NCBI RefSeq assembly: GCF_046195335.1
Contig: NZ_CP176093.1
Strand: one strand, 5' to 3'
DNA: 64,000 nucleotides
DNA from: Methanospirillum lacunae
Lineage (GTDB): Archaea > Halobacteriota > Methanomicrobia > Methanomicrobiales > Methanospirillaceae
This document shows positions 36,577 through 45,096 of the stretch, in pieces. Below the pieces are notes generated by a model. It saw only the letters and a program-made list of their open reading frames with translations, had not been told where the DNA came from and searched no databases. A program made the position numbers and the translations under genes. The first letter of the stretch is position 1, and every line of letters begins with the position of its first letter.

Positions 36577-38994
36577 TTACTGGTATTCAGGGGGCTGGAC
36601 TTCTTTCGGGAGGCCTCCCTTGAAATGTTTCTGAATCTTCTGGTACGCTACCATCAGGTTTTCGTTCATCGTCGGGTGCATCTTTCCAAGAGCTTTTTCA
36701 AAATGCTCCTTCCTGACCTGCCCGGACTGATCCCTCATTGCAAAGATACCCGCCTCCCTGCAGAGTCCCTCAAGATCTGCGCCGACAAAACCAGCAGTTC
36801 TGGCAGCAATATCAGCGAAGAGTTGGTTCGCTGGCTCATCATTCACCCGTACTCCAAGTTTTACCCAGAGTTCCTGGAGCATTCTTCGCCGAACAGTTCT
36901 GCTTAATGATCCATCTCCAGAACCATGTTGCTTGAGTATCTCTGCCATCTCACCGGATGAATAAGTCGAATCCTTTTTAAGAACAGTTGCTATCTGCTCA
37001 ATATCCTCTTCTGTATAAGTTCCGATAAGATTGACCAGATCCTCCATTGCTGCACCTTCAATCGGCATCATCCTGGTATGGATCTGCATCACTTCCACCC
37101 GATCTTTTAGATCTGGTTCTCCGATATAGATCAAACGGTCAAACCTGCCGGTTCTTAGCAGGGCAGGATCAATAATATCAGGCCGGTTTGTTGCTCCCAT
37201 CACCACAACATCGCGGAGATCCTGAAGCCCGTCCATTTCAGTAAGGAACTGGTTGAGAACACTCTCCATCGTATGGCTGTCACCTGCAGTTCCCCGAGCC
37301 GGTGTCAGGGCATCTAACTCATCAAAGAAGATGATAGCAGGAGCAACCTGACGTGCTTTCTTAAATATTTCCCTGACAGCACGTTCGGATTCACCAACCC
37401 ATTTTGAAAGCAGTTGGGGGCCCCGGACAGCTATAAAGTTAGCACCCGATTCATTAGCCACAGCCTTGGCAATAAGGGTCTTACCGGTTCCCGGAGGCCC
37501 GTATAAAAGCACTCCCCGTGGAGCGTGGATCCCAAGATCCTCAAACTGTTCTCTCCGGGTGAGGGGGTACTCAACCGCTTCCCTGATCTCCTCTATAGCT
37601 CCGGAAAGACCGCCGACGTCCCTCCACTGGAGATGCGATACCTCCAGCATGACCTCACGCATACCTGACGGGGTGATCTCACGAAGGGCTTGTTTGAAAT
37701 CCTTGTAAGTGACAACCATCTTTTCAAGGATCTCCTGTGGGATCTCCTCTTCATCAAGATCTATATCAGGAAGATATCGTCTGAGAGCACGGATTGCTGC
37801 CTCTCGTGCAAGTGCGGCAAGGTCAGCACCAGTATACCCGTGTGTCCGTGCTGATAACTCTGAAAGGTTCACATCTTCTGCAAGAGGCATTCCCCTGGTG
37901 TGGATCATCAGGATATCATGGCGATCAGGCTCAGCTGGAACGCCGATCTCGATCTCCCGGTCAAACCGGCCCGGACGCCTCAGGGCAGGATCGATTGCAT
38001 CAAGCCGGTTCGTGGCTCCAATCACAATGACCTCACCGCGTTCCTCAAGTCCATCCATCATGGTCAGGAGTTGTGCAACGACCCGCCGCTCCACCTCTCC
38101 GGTAACCTCTTCACGTTTTGGTGTTATGGAGTCGAGTTCATCGATGAAGATGATGGCTGGAGCATTATCTTCGGCCTCATCAAAGACCTCTCTGAGACGT
38201 TGCTCACTCTCCCCGTAGTACTTGGATATTACCTCGGGGCCGGCAATCGGAATAAAATGTGCTCCAGATTCGTTTGCCACAGCCTTGGCAATGAGTGTCT
38301 TACCGGTTCCCGGTGGTCCGAAGAGGAGGACTCCTTTTGGTGGCTCTATACCAAGCCTGCGGAAAAGTTCGGGATGGCGCATCGGTAGTTCAATCGTCTC
38401 CCTAAGCCGCTGCAATTCCTCCCGAAGACCCCCAATATCCTCATATGTAACCTGACTAATTCCCTCAAATCCACTAACCGGTTTATCGGAGAGGATGACC
38501 TCTGTCTTCTGTGAGATGATGACGGCTTCTTTGGGCTCTATCTCGATAACCTTGTACGAAACCATCTGCGGCTGAATAAACGGGAGTCCGATAGGAACGG
38601 GTACTGAATCCCCGAGGGCAATCGGAAAATCGATCAGATTGTGATGAATCGTGACAGGATCAGCTGGTGGGATATTTCTCGGAAGATCTTCTGGAGGGGC
38701 AAGAACCACCATTGTTGCGTGTATAACCTCTTCCACTTTGGAGACTTTTACCGTGTCACCGATTGAAACGTTTGCGTTGGTCCGGGTAAAATTGTCAATG
38801 CGTATTTTATTCTGATTCCAGTCATTGAGCTGGGCCCTCCAGACCTTGGCAACGGTGGGGGACTTCCCAAAGATCTGAATAATATCACCGGGAGAGAGCC
38901 TGAGCTGGAGCATCGTCTCAGGATCCAGGCGAGCTTTTCCTCCACCCTGATCACCGGGATATGCACTATCAACTTTAAGATATGATTCCACCAT
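36577..38994 (-). CDS. cdc48: Cdc48/VAT-type AAA ATPase with insertion in the second lid domain
   Basis: An 805-residue hexameric double-AAA unfoldase acting with the proteasome and in protein remodelling. The N-domain (residues 1-180) has the double-psi barrel pattern (LRLSPGDIIQIFG). D1 has Walker A GPPGTGKT, Walker B IIFIDELD and arginine fingers in RRPGRFDRE. D2 repeats these (GPPGTGKT, IIFFDELD, RTGRFDR). After MMPIEGAAMEDLVNLI in the D2 small domain there is an extra ~72-residue helical stretch (residues ~658-729) before the usual ARTAGFVGADLEGLCREAG resumes. The C-terminal tail is acidic/aromatic (PPEYQ) rather than HbYX. Divergent from larC with only 47 bases between start codons. Confidence 0.95.
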   Translation of the reverse strand: MVESYLKVDSAYPGDQGGGKARLDPETMLQLRLSPGDIIQIFGKSPTVAKVWRAQLNDWNQNKIRIDNFTRTNANVSIGDTVKVSKVEEVIHATMVVLAPPEDLPRNIPPADPVTIHHNLIDFPIALGDSVPVPIGLPFIQPQMVSYKVIEIEPKEAVIISQKTEVILSDKPVSGFEGISQVTYEDIGGLREELQRLRETIELPMRHPELFRRLGIEPPKGVLLFGPPGTGKTLIAKAVANESGAHFIPIAGPEVISKYYGESEQRLREVFDEAEDNAPAIIFIDELDSITPKREEVTGEVERRVVAQLLTMMDGLEERGEVIVIGATNRLDAIDPALRRPGRFDREIEIGVPAEPDRHDILMIHTRGMPLAEDVNLSELSARTHGYTGADLAALAREAAIRALRRYLPDIDLDEEEIPQEILEKMVVTYKDFKQALREITPSGMREVMLEVSHLQWRDVGGLSGAIEEIREAVEYPLTRREQFEDLGIHAPRGVLLYGPPGTGKTLIAKAVANESGANFIAVRGPQLLSKWVGESERAVREIFKKARQVAPAIIFFDELDALTPARGTAGDSHTMESVLNQFLTEMDGLQDLRDVVVMGATNRPDIIDPALLRTGRFDRLIYIGEPDLKDRVEVMQIHTRMMPIEGAAMEDLVNLIGTYTEEDIEQIATVLKKDSTYSSGEMAEILKQHGSGDGSLSRTVRRRMLQELWVKLGVRVNDEPANQLFADIAARTAGFVGADLEGLCREAGIFAMRDQSGQVRKEHFEKALGKMHPTMNENLMVAYQKIQKHFKGGLPKEVQPPEYQ

Positions 38995-39041
38995 TATTAC
39001 CTAACAATCATATATCCGGGGATTTATAAGTATAGCAAATC
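38995..39041. promoter_or_regulatory. Compact divergent promoters of cdc48 and larC
   Basis: Only 47 bases separate the two start codons. On the minus strand CTTATAAAT (39021-39029) lies about 30 bases before the cdc48 ATG; on the plus strand CATATATCC (39009-39017) lies about 28 bases before the larC ATG. Both fit TATA boxes with leaderless or nearly leaderless transcripts, and the two boxes interlock. Confidence 0.5.
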
Positions 39042-40232
39042 ATGAGAATTCTCGCGATCGACCCGTTTCACGGGGCTGCAGGCGATATGTTCCTTGGTGC
39101 TCTTCTCGGCCTTGGGGCTGACCGTGACGCGGTGATCCGGGTGATGGAATCAGTTGTTGCAACCCCTACAATAGAAGTTGTATCACGGGCAGGGATCCAG
39201 TCTATAAAAATACATACTCATGCAGGTCCTGCATCAAGGACGCTGGAAGAGGTCATAGCAAGGGTCAGGTCTTCATCTGCCCCCGATGTTGTTATTGCCA
39301 GGGCTGAAGCCGTTTTTCAGCGGATAGCCTCTGCAGAACAATCAATACATGGAAGAATGGAGCACTTTCATGAAGTTGGTGCAGACGATGCTATCGCAGA
39401 TGTCCTTGGTTCATGTATGGCGATGTATACGATATCTCCTGATCTTGTAAGGGTGTTTCCGGTTGCAACAGGGACTGGAATGGTCAGGATGGAACACGGC
39501 ATGTACCCTGTCCCTGCCCCAGCAACTGCTGCAATACTTGCTGCAGGTGGCCTGCAGGTAATCCTGGGAGGAGGTAATGGCGAACTCTGCACTCCAACCG
39601 GTGCTGCACTGCTTGCAGAGTTTTCTTCAGGGATCCATTCACTGCCACCAGCCCGGCTGGATGTAACCAGTTATGGGGCCGGTGATAGAGATGACCCGCA
39701 CACACCAAACGTCCTCAGGATGATGCTTCTTACAGTTCCCGAAGAGCCAGGGGGAGATGAGGTGGATATCCTTGAAACCAATGTTGATGATGTCCCAGGG
39801 GAGGTTATCGGATATCTCCTGGAAAAACTCATGGAATCAGGGGCAAGGGATGCAAGTGCCACCCCTCTTACCATGAAAAAAGGAAGACCCGGCCACCTTA
39901 TCAGAGTGATATGCAGACCTGGTGATGCTGAGAGACTTTCAATCCTCATTGCACGAGAGACCGGAACGCTTGGAGTCAGATGCATCCCGGCAGTTCACCG
40001 GTTCATAGCAGACCGAAGGATTGAAGAGATAGAAATCACAGTTGACAATTTTTCAGGTAAATTTCCGGTAAAGTACGGCATCATTGAGGGATCCTGTTAT
40101 ACCCTGAAGGCAGAGTATGAACATGTATGCAGATTTGCCAGGCAGCATAATCTTCCGGTAACACAGGTGATGAGAACAGTTGAGGATGAAGCATGGAAGA
40201 AGGAACACCAGAGGCAGGACTTCCGCCAGTAA
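39042..40232 (+). CDS. larC: Nickel-pincer cofactor biosynthesis protein LarC
   Basis: A 396-residue LarC (DUF111) protein. LarC inserts nickel into pyridinium dithiocarboxylic acid mononucleotide to make the nickel-pincer cofactor of lactate racemase-type enzymes, using CTP. Family segments are DPFHGAAGDMFLGALLGLG, HFHEVGADDAIADVLG, TGTGMVRMEHGMYPVPAPAT, ELCTPTGAALL and ETNVDDVPGEVIGYLLEKL with acidic metal ligands. No LarA, LarB or LarE is in this window. It is divergent from cdc48 and its 3' end overlaps radB by 40 bases. Methanogens are rich in nickel enzymes, so a pincer-dependent epimerase/racemase elsewhere in the genome is expected. Confidence 0.93.
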   Translation: MRILAIDPFHGAAGDMFLGALLGLGADRDAVIRVMESVVATPTIEVVSRAGIQSIKIHTHAGPASRTLEEVIARVRSSSAPDVVIARAEAVFQRIASAEQSIHGRMEHFHEVGADDAIADVLGSCMAMYTISPDLVRVFPVATGTGMVRMEHGMYPVPAPATAAILAAGGLQVILGGGNGELCTPTGAALLAEFSSGIHSLPPARLDVTSYGAGDRDDPHTPNVLRMMLLTVPEEPGGDEVDILETNVDDVPGEVIGYLLEKLMESGARDASATPLTMKKGRPGHLIRVICRPGDAERLSILIARETGTLGVRCIPAVHRFIADRRIEEIEITVDNFSGKFPVKYGIIEGSCYTLKAEYEHVCRFARQHNLPVTQVMRTVEDEAWKKEHQRQDFRQ

Positions 40233-40927
40233 ACCGGTATCATGAGTCAAGTGGGTGTATCCCGCTTGATAAACTGATCGGGGGAGGGTACCCGAAGAAG
40301 ATGATTACCCAGATATACGGAGAGCCAGGGGGTGGGAAGTCAACATTCTGTCTCATGGCAGCTGTGTCAGTTCTGAAGGCTGGCAAGTGCGTCATCTACG
40401 TAGATACTGAAAGTTTCTCGGTTGACCGGTTTACCCAGATCGCTGATAGCCGGGCTGAAGAACTATCTGAACGATTTTACCTGTATGAAGCTGCAGATTT
40501 TGATCAACAGGCTTCGATGATCCAGGATGCCGGCCACATCCTCTCAACCCGTGATACCGGACTCATTGTCATCGACTCAGCAACCGGCTTATACAGGACT
40601 GAACTGGAACACGGGCAGGATTCTCTACAGCGCCTCTCAAGACAGATCGTAGTTCTTCTCGGATATGCAAAACGATATGACATACCAATCCTGCTGACCA
40701 ATCAGGTGTATATGGATCCTGCTAAAAACGATTTCGCACCTCTAGGAGGAACCAGTCTCTTTCATCTTTCAAAGGTAATTCTCCGGATTGATCGTATGGA
40801 CGTGCTCAGGAGAGTCAGGATAGTCAAACACCATGCACAGCCGGAAGGTGATTATCTGAATTTCTCTATGGTGCAGGAAGGGATTCAGGTATCAGGGGAA
40901 CAGATAAACCAGGGTCCCAACCCATAA
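40193..40927 (+). CDS. radB: DNA repair and recombination protein RadB
   Basis: Archaeal RecA/RadA paralogue of 244 residues, thought to assist RadA-mediated recombination. It has the Walker A GEPGGGKST, Walker B-type LIVIDSATGLYR, and LLTNQVYMD with APLGGTSLFHLSKVILRID, matching the RadA-like core, and lacks RadA's N-terminal HhH domain as RadB always does. The start ATG lies inside larC (40-base overlap), so translation is probably coupled; this gives ~20 residues before the conserved CIPLDKLIGGG. Confidence 0.94.
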   Translation: MEEGTPEAGLPPVNRYHESSGCIPLDKLIGGGYPKKMITQIYGEPGGGKSTFCLMAAVSVLKAGKCVIYVDTESFSVDRFTQIADSRAEELSERFYLYEAADFDQQASMIQDAGHILSTRDTGLIVIDSATGLYRTELEHGQDSLQRLSRQIVVLLGYAKRYDIPILLTNQVYMDPAKNDFAPLGGTSLFHLSKVILRIDRMDVLRRVRIVKHHAQPEGDYLNFSMVQEGIQVSGEQINQGPNP

Positions 40928-40995
40928 CTCATAAATGATCGAGAACCTACCTGATTAGCTGATACCAACGTAGCAGGATCAGGAGGAGTTCTCTC

Positions 40996-42432
40996 ACGAA
41001 ATTTTTTTATCTTTCAATTAACGCTTGGGTTTTCGCTATAGCAGTGCTGGCTGTGGTGTGCCCATCATTCTATGTAGCAGCAAATTCGCTTGGGGTGGAA
41101 TTCCCCCCGGTTGTCGGGCCATATTCTGGTGATTATGTATATATTACCGAACCGGGACGGTATACGCTTGAGCAGAATGTATCACACCAGTATCCGGTAG
41201 GGGTTATCATTGCTGCTCCGTCTGTCATCCTTGACGGACAGGGATACACCATTCGACCTGTATCACCAGAATCCCCATCTGTAGGGATCTGGATAAGCCT
41301 CACTAATTCTGCAGGAAAACCAGTTACAGGAGTTACCATCAGAAATGTGAGCATTGAAGATGAGGGGAATGGGATCTACTCTGAAGGAATTGACACATCC
41401 ATCTTCCCATGGGGACAGGATCGAACCGGTGATATAGATGCCGAAAAAGCAACAGAAGGAATTCAGAACCTGATCCTTTCCGGAGTCACCATCAAATCCG
41501 GTCATGAAGGAATAACCCTTTCAAATCAGTCTGATACAAAAATTACAACAAGTTCAATAACGGATTGTACCGGTTCAGGTGTTACAGTTCTAGGTAGCAG
41601 GGTTGATATTCAGGATTTACATCTCAAGAATAACCTTGAATATGGCATTGTCCTCAGGAAGAGTACCGGATCAAATATTACTTCTTCTTTGATTGAAGGA
41701 AATGGAAAAGCGGGAATATCTCTTGAAGGAGTAAACGGTATACAGATTGTAAACAACCAGTTTCACAACACCCAAAATATTGAAGAAGATACCCAGAGCC
41801 ATGATGTTGTTATCTCACCTCCACTAGAAACAGGAGAAAAGGGTACCGATATGCCGGCCCGTGAAAAGGAGTTGATGAACCGAAGTGACATTCAGTCCCA
41901 AGATCCGGGAAAAAACAATAACGCAGGTGATAAAAATGCAAGTAAAAGCCGGGATCAGTTGAAACCCGCGATTTTCGGTCTATCCCCAGAACCTACACCG
42001 ACTGTTATCTCAACAATTATTCCTGTCGAAACTATTTCTCCAAATATGACACCGCCTCAGGATACTACTCCGAAAACCATCATGACAGGTATTCATGCAG
42101 TTATTTCCGGGGACTCAATTCCAACAGAGATGAAGGCAGGTAATACATACCCAGTTGGACTAATCCTATTCAATGATGGATCTGATGACTGGATATCCCA
42201 GTATCAGGTGGGGATTATGGCTCTTGAAGATACAGCAGTATTGGGACCATCATGGATAGGAATCCCTGATGGAACTCAGATCAAGTCTGGTCAGTCCCAG
42301 ACCCTATCGTTCGATATCAGGGCTCCTTCAAGGCCCGGAACATACACACTTAAATATCAGGCAGCCCGTCAGGGTACCGGGGTTGAGGTACTCTTTGGAA
42401 GGGCATATACAAAGACTGTTACTGTTATCTGA
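40996..42432 (+). CDS. Secreted parallel beta-helix protein with NBR1-like Ig domain; non-canonical start
   Basis: A secreted ~478-residue protein. Residues ~55-270 contain right-handed beta-helix (PbH1) repeats (GVTIRNVSIEDEGNGIYSEG, ITLSNQSDTKITTSSITDC, GISLEGVNGIQIVNNQFHNT). A Pro/Thr/Asn-rich linker follows; the last ~110 residues resemble the NBR1-like Ig domain (YPVGLILFNDGSDDW, FDIRAPSRPGTYTLKYQ). The only canonical start is GTG at 41044, which cuts the signal peptide. An AGGAGGAG at 40981-40988 is followed seven bases later by in-frame ACG, giving KFFYLSINAWVFAIAVLAVV, a typical signal peptide; no ATG, GTG or TTG precedes 41044 after the in-frame stop at 40960. I annotate the ACG start tentatively. 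Surface binding or carbohydrate role is possible. Confidence 0.72.
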   Translation, partial: TKFFYLSINAWVFAIAVLAVVCPSFYVAANSLGVEFPPVVGPYSGDYVYITEPGRYTLEQNVSHQYPVGVIIAAPSVILDGQGYTIRPVSPESPSVGIWISLTNSAGKPVTGVTIRNVSIEDEGNGIYSEGIDTSIFPWGQDRTGDIDAEKATEGIQNLILSGVTIKSGHEGITLSNQSDTKITTSSITDCTGSGVTVLGSRVDIQDLHLKNNLEYGIVLRKSTGSNITSSLIEGNGKAGISLEGVNGIQIVNNQFHNTQNIEEDTQSHDVVISPPLETGEKGTDMPAREKELMNRSDIQSQDPGKNNNAGDKNASKSRDQLKPAIFGLSPEPTPTVISTIIPVETISPNMTPPQDTTPKTIMTGIHAVISGDSIPTEMKAGNTYPVGLILFNDGSDDWISQYQVGIMALEDTAVLGPSWIGIPDGTQIKSGQSQTLSFDIRAPSRPGTYTLKYQAARQGTGVEVLFGRAYTKTVTVI

Positions 42433-42462
42433 ACTCATCTTTGGGTTCAGTCTCTTTTTTTT
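42429..42462 (+). terminator. Hairpin plus T-tract terminator
   Basis: CTGAAC (42429-42434) pairs with GTTCAG (42445-42450), followed by tctctttttttt. It sits across the stop of the beta-helix gene in the convergent junction with the TPR gene and looks like an intrinsic-type terminator. Confidence 0.5.
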
Positions 42463-42482
42463 AAAAATAGATTTTTGACGGT

Positions 42483-43223
42483 TTACCAGCCATCATCCAT
42501 TTCACGGGTCGCAATAAGTTTGTCTGCCTCTTCATCAAATCCCAGTTTACGCAGGCATTCAATCTTGGCATCATACACTTCTGCATGGTTCGGTTCTATC
42601 CTGATGACCCTGTCATAACACTTGATAGCTTCCTTGCAGGTGTCTGTTTTAGCAAGAGAATTCCCAAGTTCAAACCAGCTATCAGCATCTTCAGGTTCCT
42701 GCTTCAGGATCTGCTTAAAACAGGATATTGCATCTTTGTGCTCTCCCATTTTCTGAAGACTGATTCCCTTGTTATAAAGAGCATTGATATCACCAGGAGC
42801 CAACTCGATAATCTTGTCAAAACATTCCACTGCATCTGCATGTTTATCCAGTTCTGCAAGTGCTGAACCTTTGTTGCTTAATGCATGGACATTTGTTGGA
42901 TCAAGTTCAATGACCATATTAAAACAGGGAATTGCCTTGCTGTATCTTCCCATGAAGAAATAATTGACCCCCATATATAGCCAGTACCTGGGATCCTTGT
43001 CATTGATCCTGAGAGACTGTTCAAAGGAATCAATCGCCTCCTGATACCGGATCAGATTCATCATAGCTAGACCCTTTTGAAAATGGGTATCTTCATCAAC
43101 CGGGTCTAATGAGATTGCCTTCTCATAGCACCGGATGGCATCATCAAACTTCTGCATGGCACTCAGTTTGTTGCCTTCTTCTTTCCAGCGTCTCGCTTCC
43201 TTTGTGCTGATCTCATCACCCAT
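42483..43223 (-). CDS. TPR-repeat protein
   Basis: A 246-residue soluble protein made of about six and a half tetratricopeptide repeats with the 34-residue spacing and typical alternation (W-K-E-E-G-N-K, A-I-x-C-Y-E-K-A-I-x-L-D-P). No signal peptide or extra domain is seen. It would act as a protein-interaction scaffold; the partner is unknown. Repeat lengths are very regular, as usual for methanogen TPR proteins. It is convergent with the beta-helix gene and divergent from the channel-like gene. Confidence 0.88.
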   Translation of the reverse strand: MGDEISTKEARRWKEEGNKLSAMQKFDDAIRCYEKAISLDPVDEDTHFQKGLAMMNLIRYQEAIDSFEQSLRINDKDPRYWLYMGVNYFFMGRYSKAIPCFNMVIELDPTNVHALSNKGSALAELDKHADAVECFDKIIELAPGDINALYNKGISLQKMGEHKDAISCFKQILKQEPEDADSWFELGNSLAKTDTCKEAIKCYDRVIRIEPNHAEVYDAKIECLRKLGFDEEADKLIATREMDDGW

Positions 43224-43339
43224 AGGCTGTCCCTGACTCCCTAAACCAGATAGAGATGGTTACCTACCTTCTGCATTAAAGATATCTATCTTTTTCCTGT
43301 GGGTGAAACGCTCAATACAGGTCCGAGAAAATAATCCAT

Positions 43340-44035
43340 ATGTATGGATTAGTTGGGAAGCAAACAGACAAGTCCAGTGTTGACAAAACTGAAGATGATA
43401 GGCAGAACTTTCTGCTGCTTCTGCTTATGATGCTCCCCTTGCAGGTCATCTATCCGGTCTTGTCAGGAGGTCAGACAGGACAGGTTTCATTGACCCTTTT
43501 CTTTTCGCTCATTCTCATTACAGGACTCTGGCTCATGAGGGGCTCACGTAGGAGGTTTTTGATTGCAGCAATCCTGGTGTTAATCTCACTTGAACTTATC
43601 TGGGTCTCCCTCTGGCAGGCAGCAACATCCCTTCTCCCACTCGGAGAGTTTTGCCTTCTTCTCTTCCTTATTATTTTGAGCGGCAGGTACCTGGCCATTT
43701 TCATCAGAACCAAACTCCCGGTACACGAATTACTTCTCGCAGCAACTGCTCTCTTTCTGTTGATTGGAACCATATTAGGCATAAGCCTCTACCTGATTTC
43801 AACACTTTACCATGGATCAACCACAGGGGTGAGAGTCGATATTGATCTTCCTCAAGCATTATTCGAGGGCATAGCCATTCTTACGGCCAACGGATCTGGA
43901 GGTGTTGCCGGTGAATCCATGCCCCTCTTAAGAGTTGTCTCATCTCTAGGGATGATAGTGGGGATACTGTTTATTGCACTCCTGATCGCTAAGATCGTGA
44001 CTAATCTATACAAATACGAAAAGAAGGAAAGTTGA
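43340..44035 (+). CDS. Polytopic membrane protein resembling a two-helix ion channel with altered filter
   Basis: A 231-residue membrane protein with six predicted helices. The C-terminal third matches the layout of small ion channels of the Ion_trans_2 type: an outer helix (LLLAATALFLLIGTILGISL), a pore-loop-like segment (QALFEGIAILTANGSGGVAGES) and an inner helix (LRVVSSLGMIVGILFIALLIAKIV) ending in a charged cytoplasmic tail. Where potassium channels carry TVGYGD, this protein has ANGSGG, so potassium selectivity is unlikely. It may be a non-selective channel or a degenerate relative. Its stop codon directly abuts the stop of dapF. Assignment is by pattern only and uncertain. Confidence 0.65.
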   Translation: MYGLVGKQTDKSSVDKTEDDRQNFLLLLLMMLPLQVIYPVLSGGQTGQVSLTLFFSLILITGLWLMRGSRRRFLIAAILVLISLELIWVSLWQAATSLLPLGEFCLLLFLIILSGRYLAIFIRTKLPVHELLLAATALFLLIGTILGISLYLISTLYHGSTTGVRVDIDLPQALFEGIAILTANGSGGVAGESMPLLRVVSSLGMIVGILFIALLIAKIVTNLYKYEKKES

Positions 44036-44857
44036 TCAGAGGATGAGCATGCCGGTGAAGACCACATCAGCCGGACCTTTCATCGTGGCCCCGTTTGACA
44101 GTGTAATAGTGAGTGGACCGCCCTGGGTCTCAACCTCAACAACTGCTCCGGTCTTTCCAAGTCTGTGAGCAATAGCAGCAGATGCTGTGGCTCCTGTTCC
44201 ACAGGAAAGAGTTTCCCATTCAACTCCTCGCTCAAAGGTACGGATCCTGATCGAGTTCTGATCGATAACCTCAACAAAATTAACGTTCGCCCCTTTCGGG
44301 AAGAACTGGCTGTTTCTGATTACAGGGGCCTGCCCACATACATCAATTGAGTCGAGATCTTTTACAAAGACCACCGCATGAGGAACACCGGTGTTGGTGG
44401 CATATACCTCATATCCATTGATGATCTCGTGAAACTCACCACTTCCTTTCGCCGGTATAGACGGAGCATCGAACAGGGGCTCTGTCATGGTGACTTCTGC
44501 AAGAAAATCTCCATCTTCATCATACCCGCAGGTAACATCAATCAGTCCTGCAACGGTGTGAATGGTCCCCTTCTCTGATAGATAACCCATATCAAAACCA
44601 TACCGGGCCAGACACCGGATACCATTTCCGCACATTTCAGCTTCACTCTCATCCGGTTGGAAAAGTCGCATGGCTGCCTTTCCATCAGTCGCCTTTCCAA
44701 GGAAGAGAACCCCGTCACCGCCGATTCCCATCTTACGATCGCAATAGACCGCTGCAAATTCGCCTTTCATCTCGTCGGGAACCTTAATTCCGTCCCACTC
44801 ATCTATCAGAATAAAGTCGTTACCGTTCCCATGTAGTTTGACAAAAGGCAGATCCAT
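44036..44857 (-). CDS. dapF: Diaminopimelate epimerase DapF
   Basis: Converts LL-diaminopimelate to the meso form in lysine synthesis; cofactor-independent, with two catalytic cysteines. Both are present: SEAEMCGNGIRCLARY (first Cys) and WETLSCGTGATASAAIAH (second Cys). The N-terminal FVKLHGNGNDFILIDEW is diagnostic and the 273-residue length is normal. Methanogens have no meso-DAP cell wall, so the product goes to lysine. The ATG is preceded by a GGAG eight bases away. A long inverted repeat lies upstream at 44882-44940. Confidence 0.96.
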   Translation of the reverse strand: MDLPFVKLHGNGNDFILIDEWDGIKVPDEMKGEFAAVYCDRKMGIGGDGVLFLGKATDGKAAMRLFQPDESEAEMCGNGIRCLARYGFDMGYLSEKGTIHTVAGLIDVTCGYDEDGDFLAEVTMTEPLFDAPSIPAKGSGEFHEIINGYEVYATNTGVPHAVVFVKDLDSIDVCGQAPVIRNSQFFPKGANVNFVEVIDQNSIRIRTFERGVEWETLSCGTGATASAAIAHRLGKTGAVVEVETQGGPLTITLSNGATMKGPADVVFTGMLIL

Positions 44858-44881
44858 ATTCAGTACTCCTATACTATAGTA

Positions 44882-44940
44882 GGCTGTTTCACACTATTCT
44901 AATACATGTTTTGTTCCTGCGATACACATTGTGAACAGCC
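44882..44940 (-). promoter_or_regulatory. Inverted repeat upstream of dapF
   Basis: GGCTGTTTCACA (44882-44893) and TGTGAACAGCC (44930-44940) are reverse complements except for one extra T, enclosing a 36-base loop. It lies 25-83 bases before the dapF start, in the place of a promoter or leader. It may be an operator, an RNA structure, or the remnant of a small mobile element. The rest of the 239-base gap up to 45096 is AT-rich with no gene seen. Confidence 0.4.
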
Positions 44941-45096
44941 CCCCGGCATCTACTTTTTTAATTTATGCAGGTGCTAATTCACCTTCTGAATTCTGACACA
45001 CATATTTCAGATCTTATTTTTTTTGTCAATATAATCATACATAATCCATTATTTCAGGAAGAATTTTTGAGTGAATTATACTGAAGTAGTACCAAC

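Noticed and set aside
42429..42462. Small RNA gene at the beta-helix/TPR junction
   Set aside because: A single hairpin with a T-tract right at a stop codon is explained by a terminator.
44858..45096. Lysine riboswitch upstream of dapF
   Set aside because: The conserved lysine-aptamer core is not visible and this riboswitch class is bacterial; only an inverted repeat is supported.
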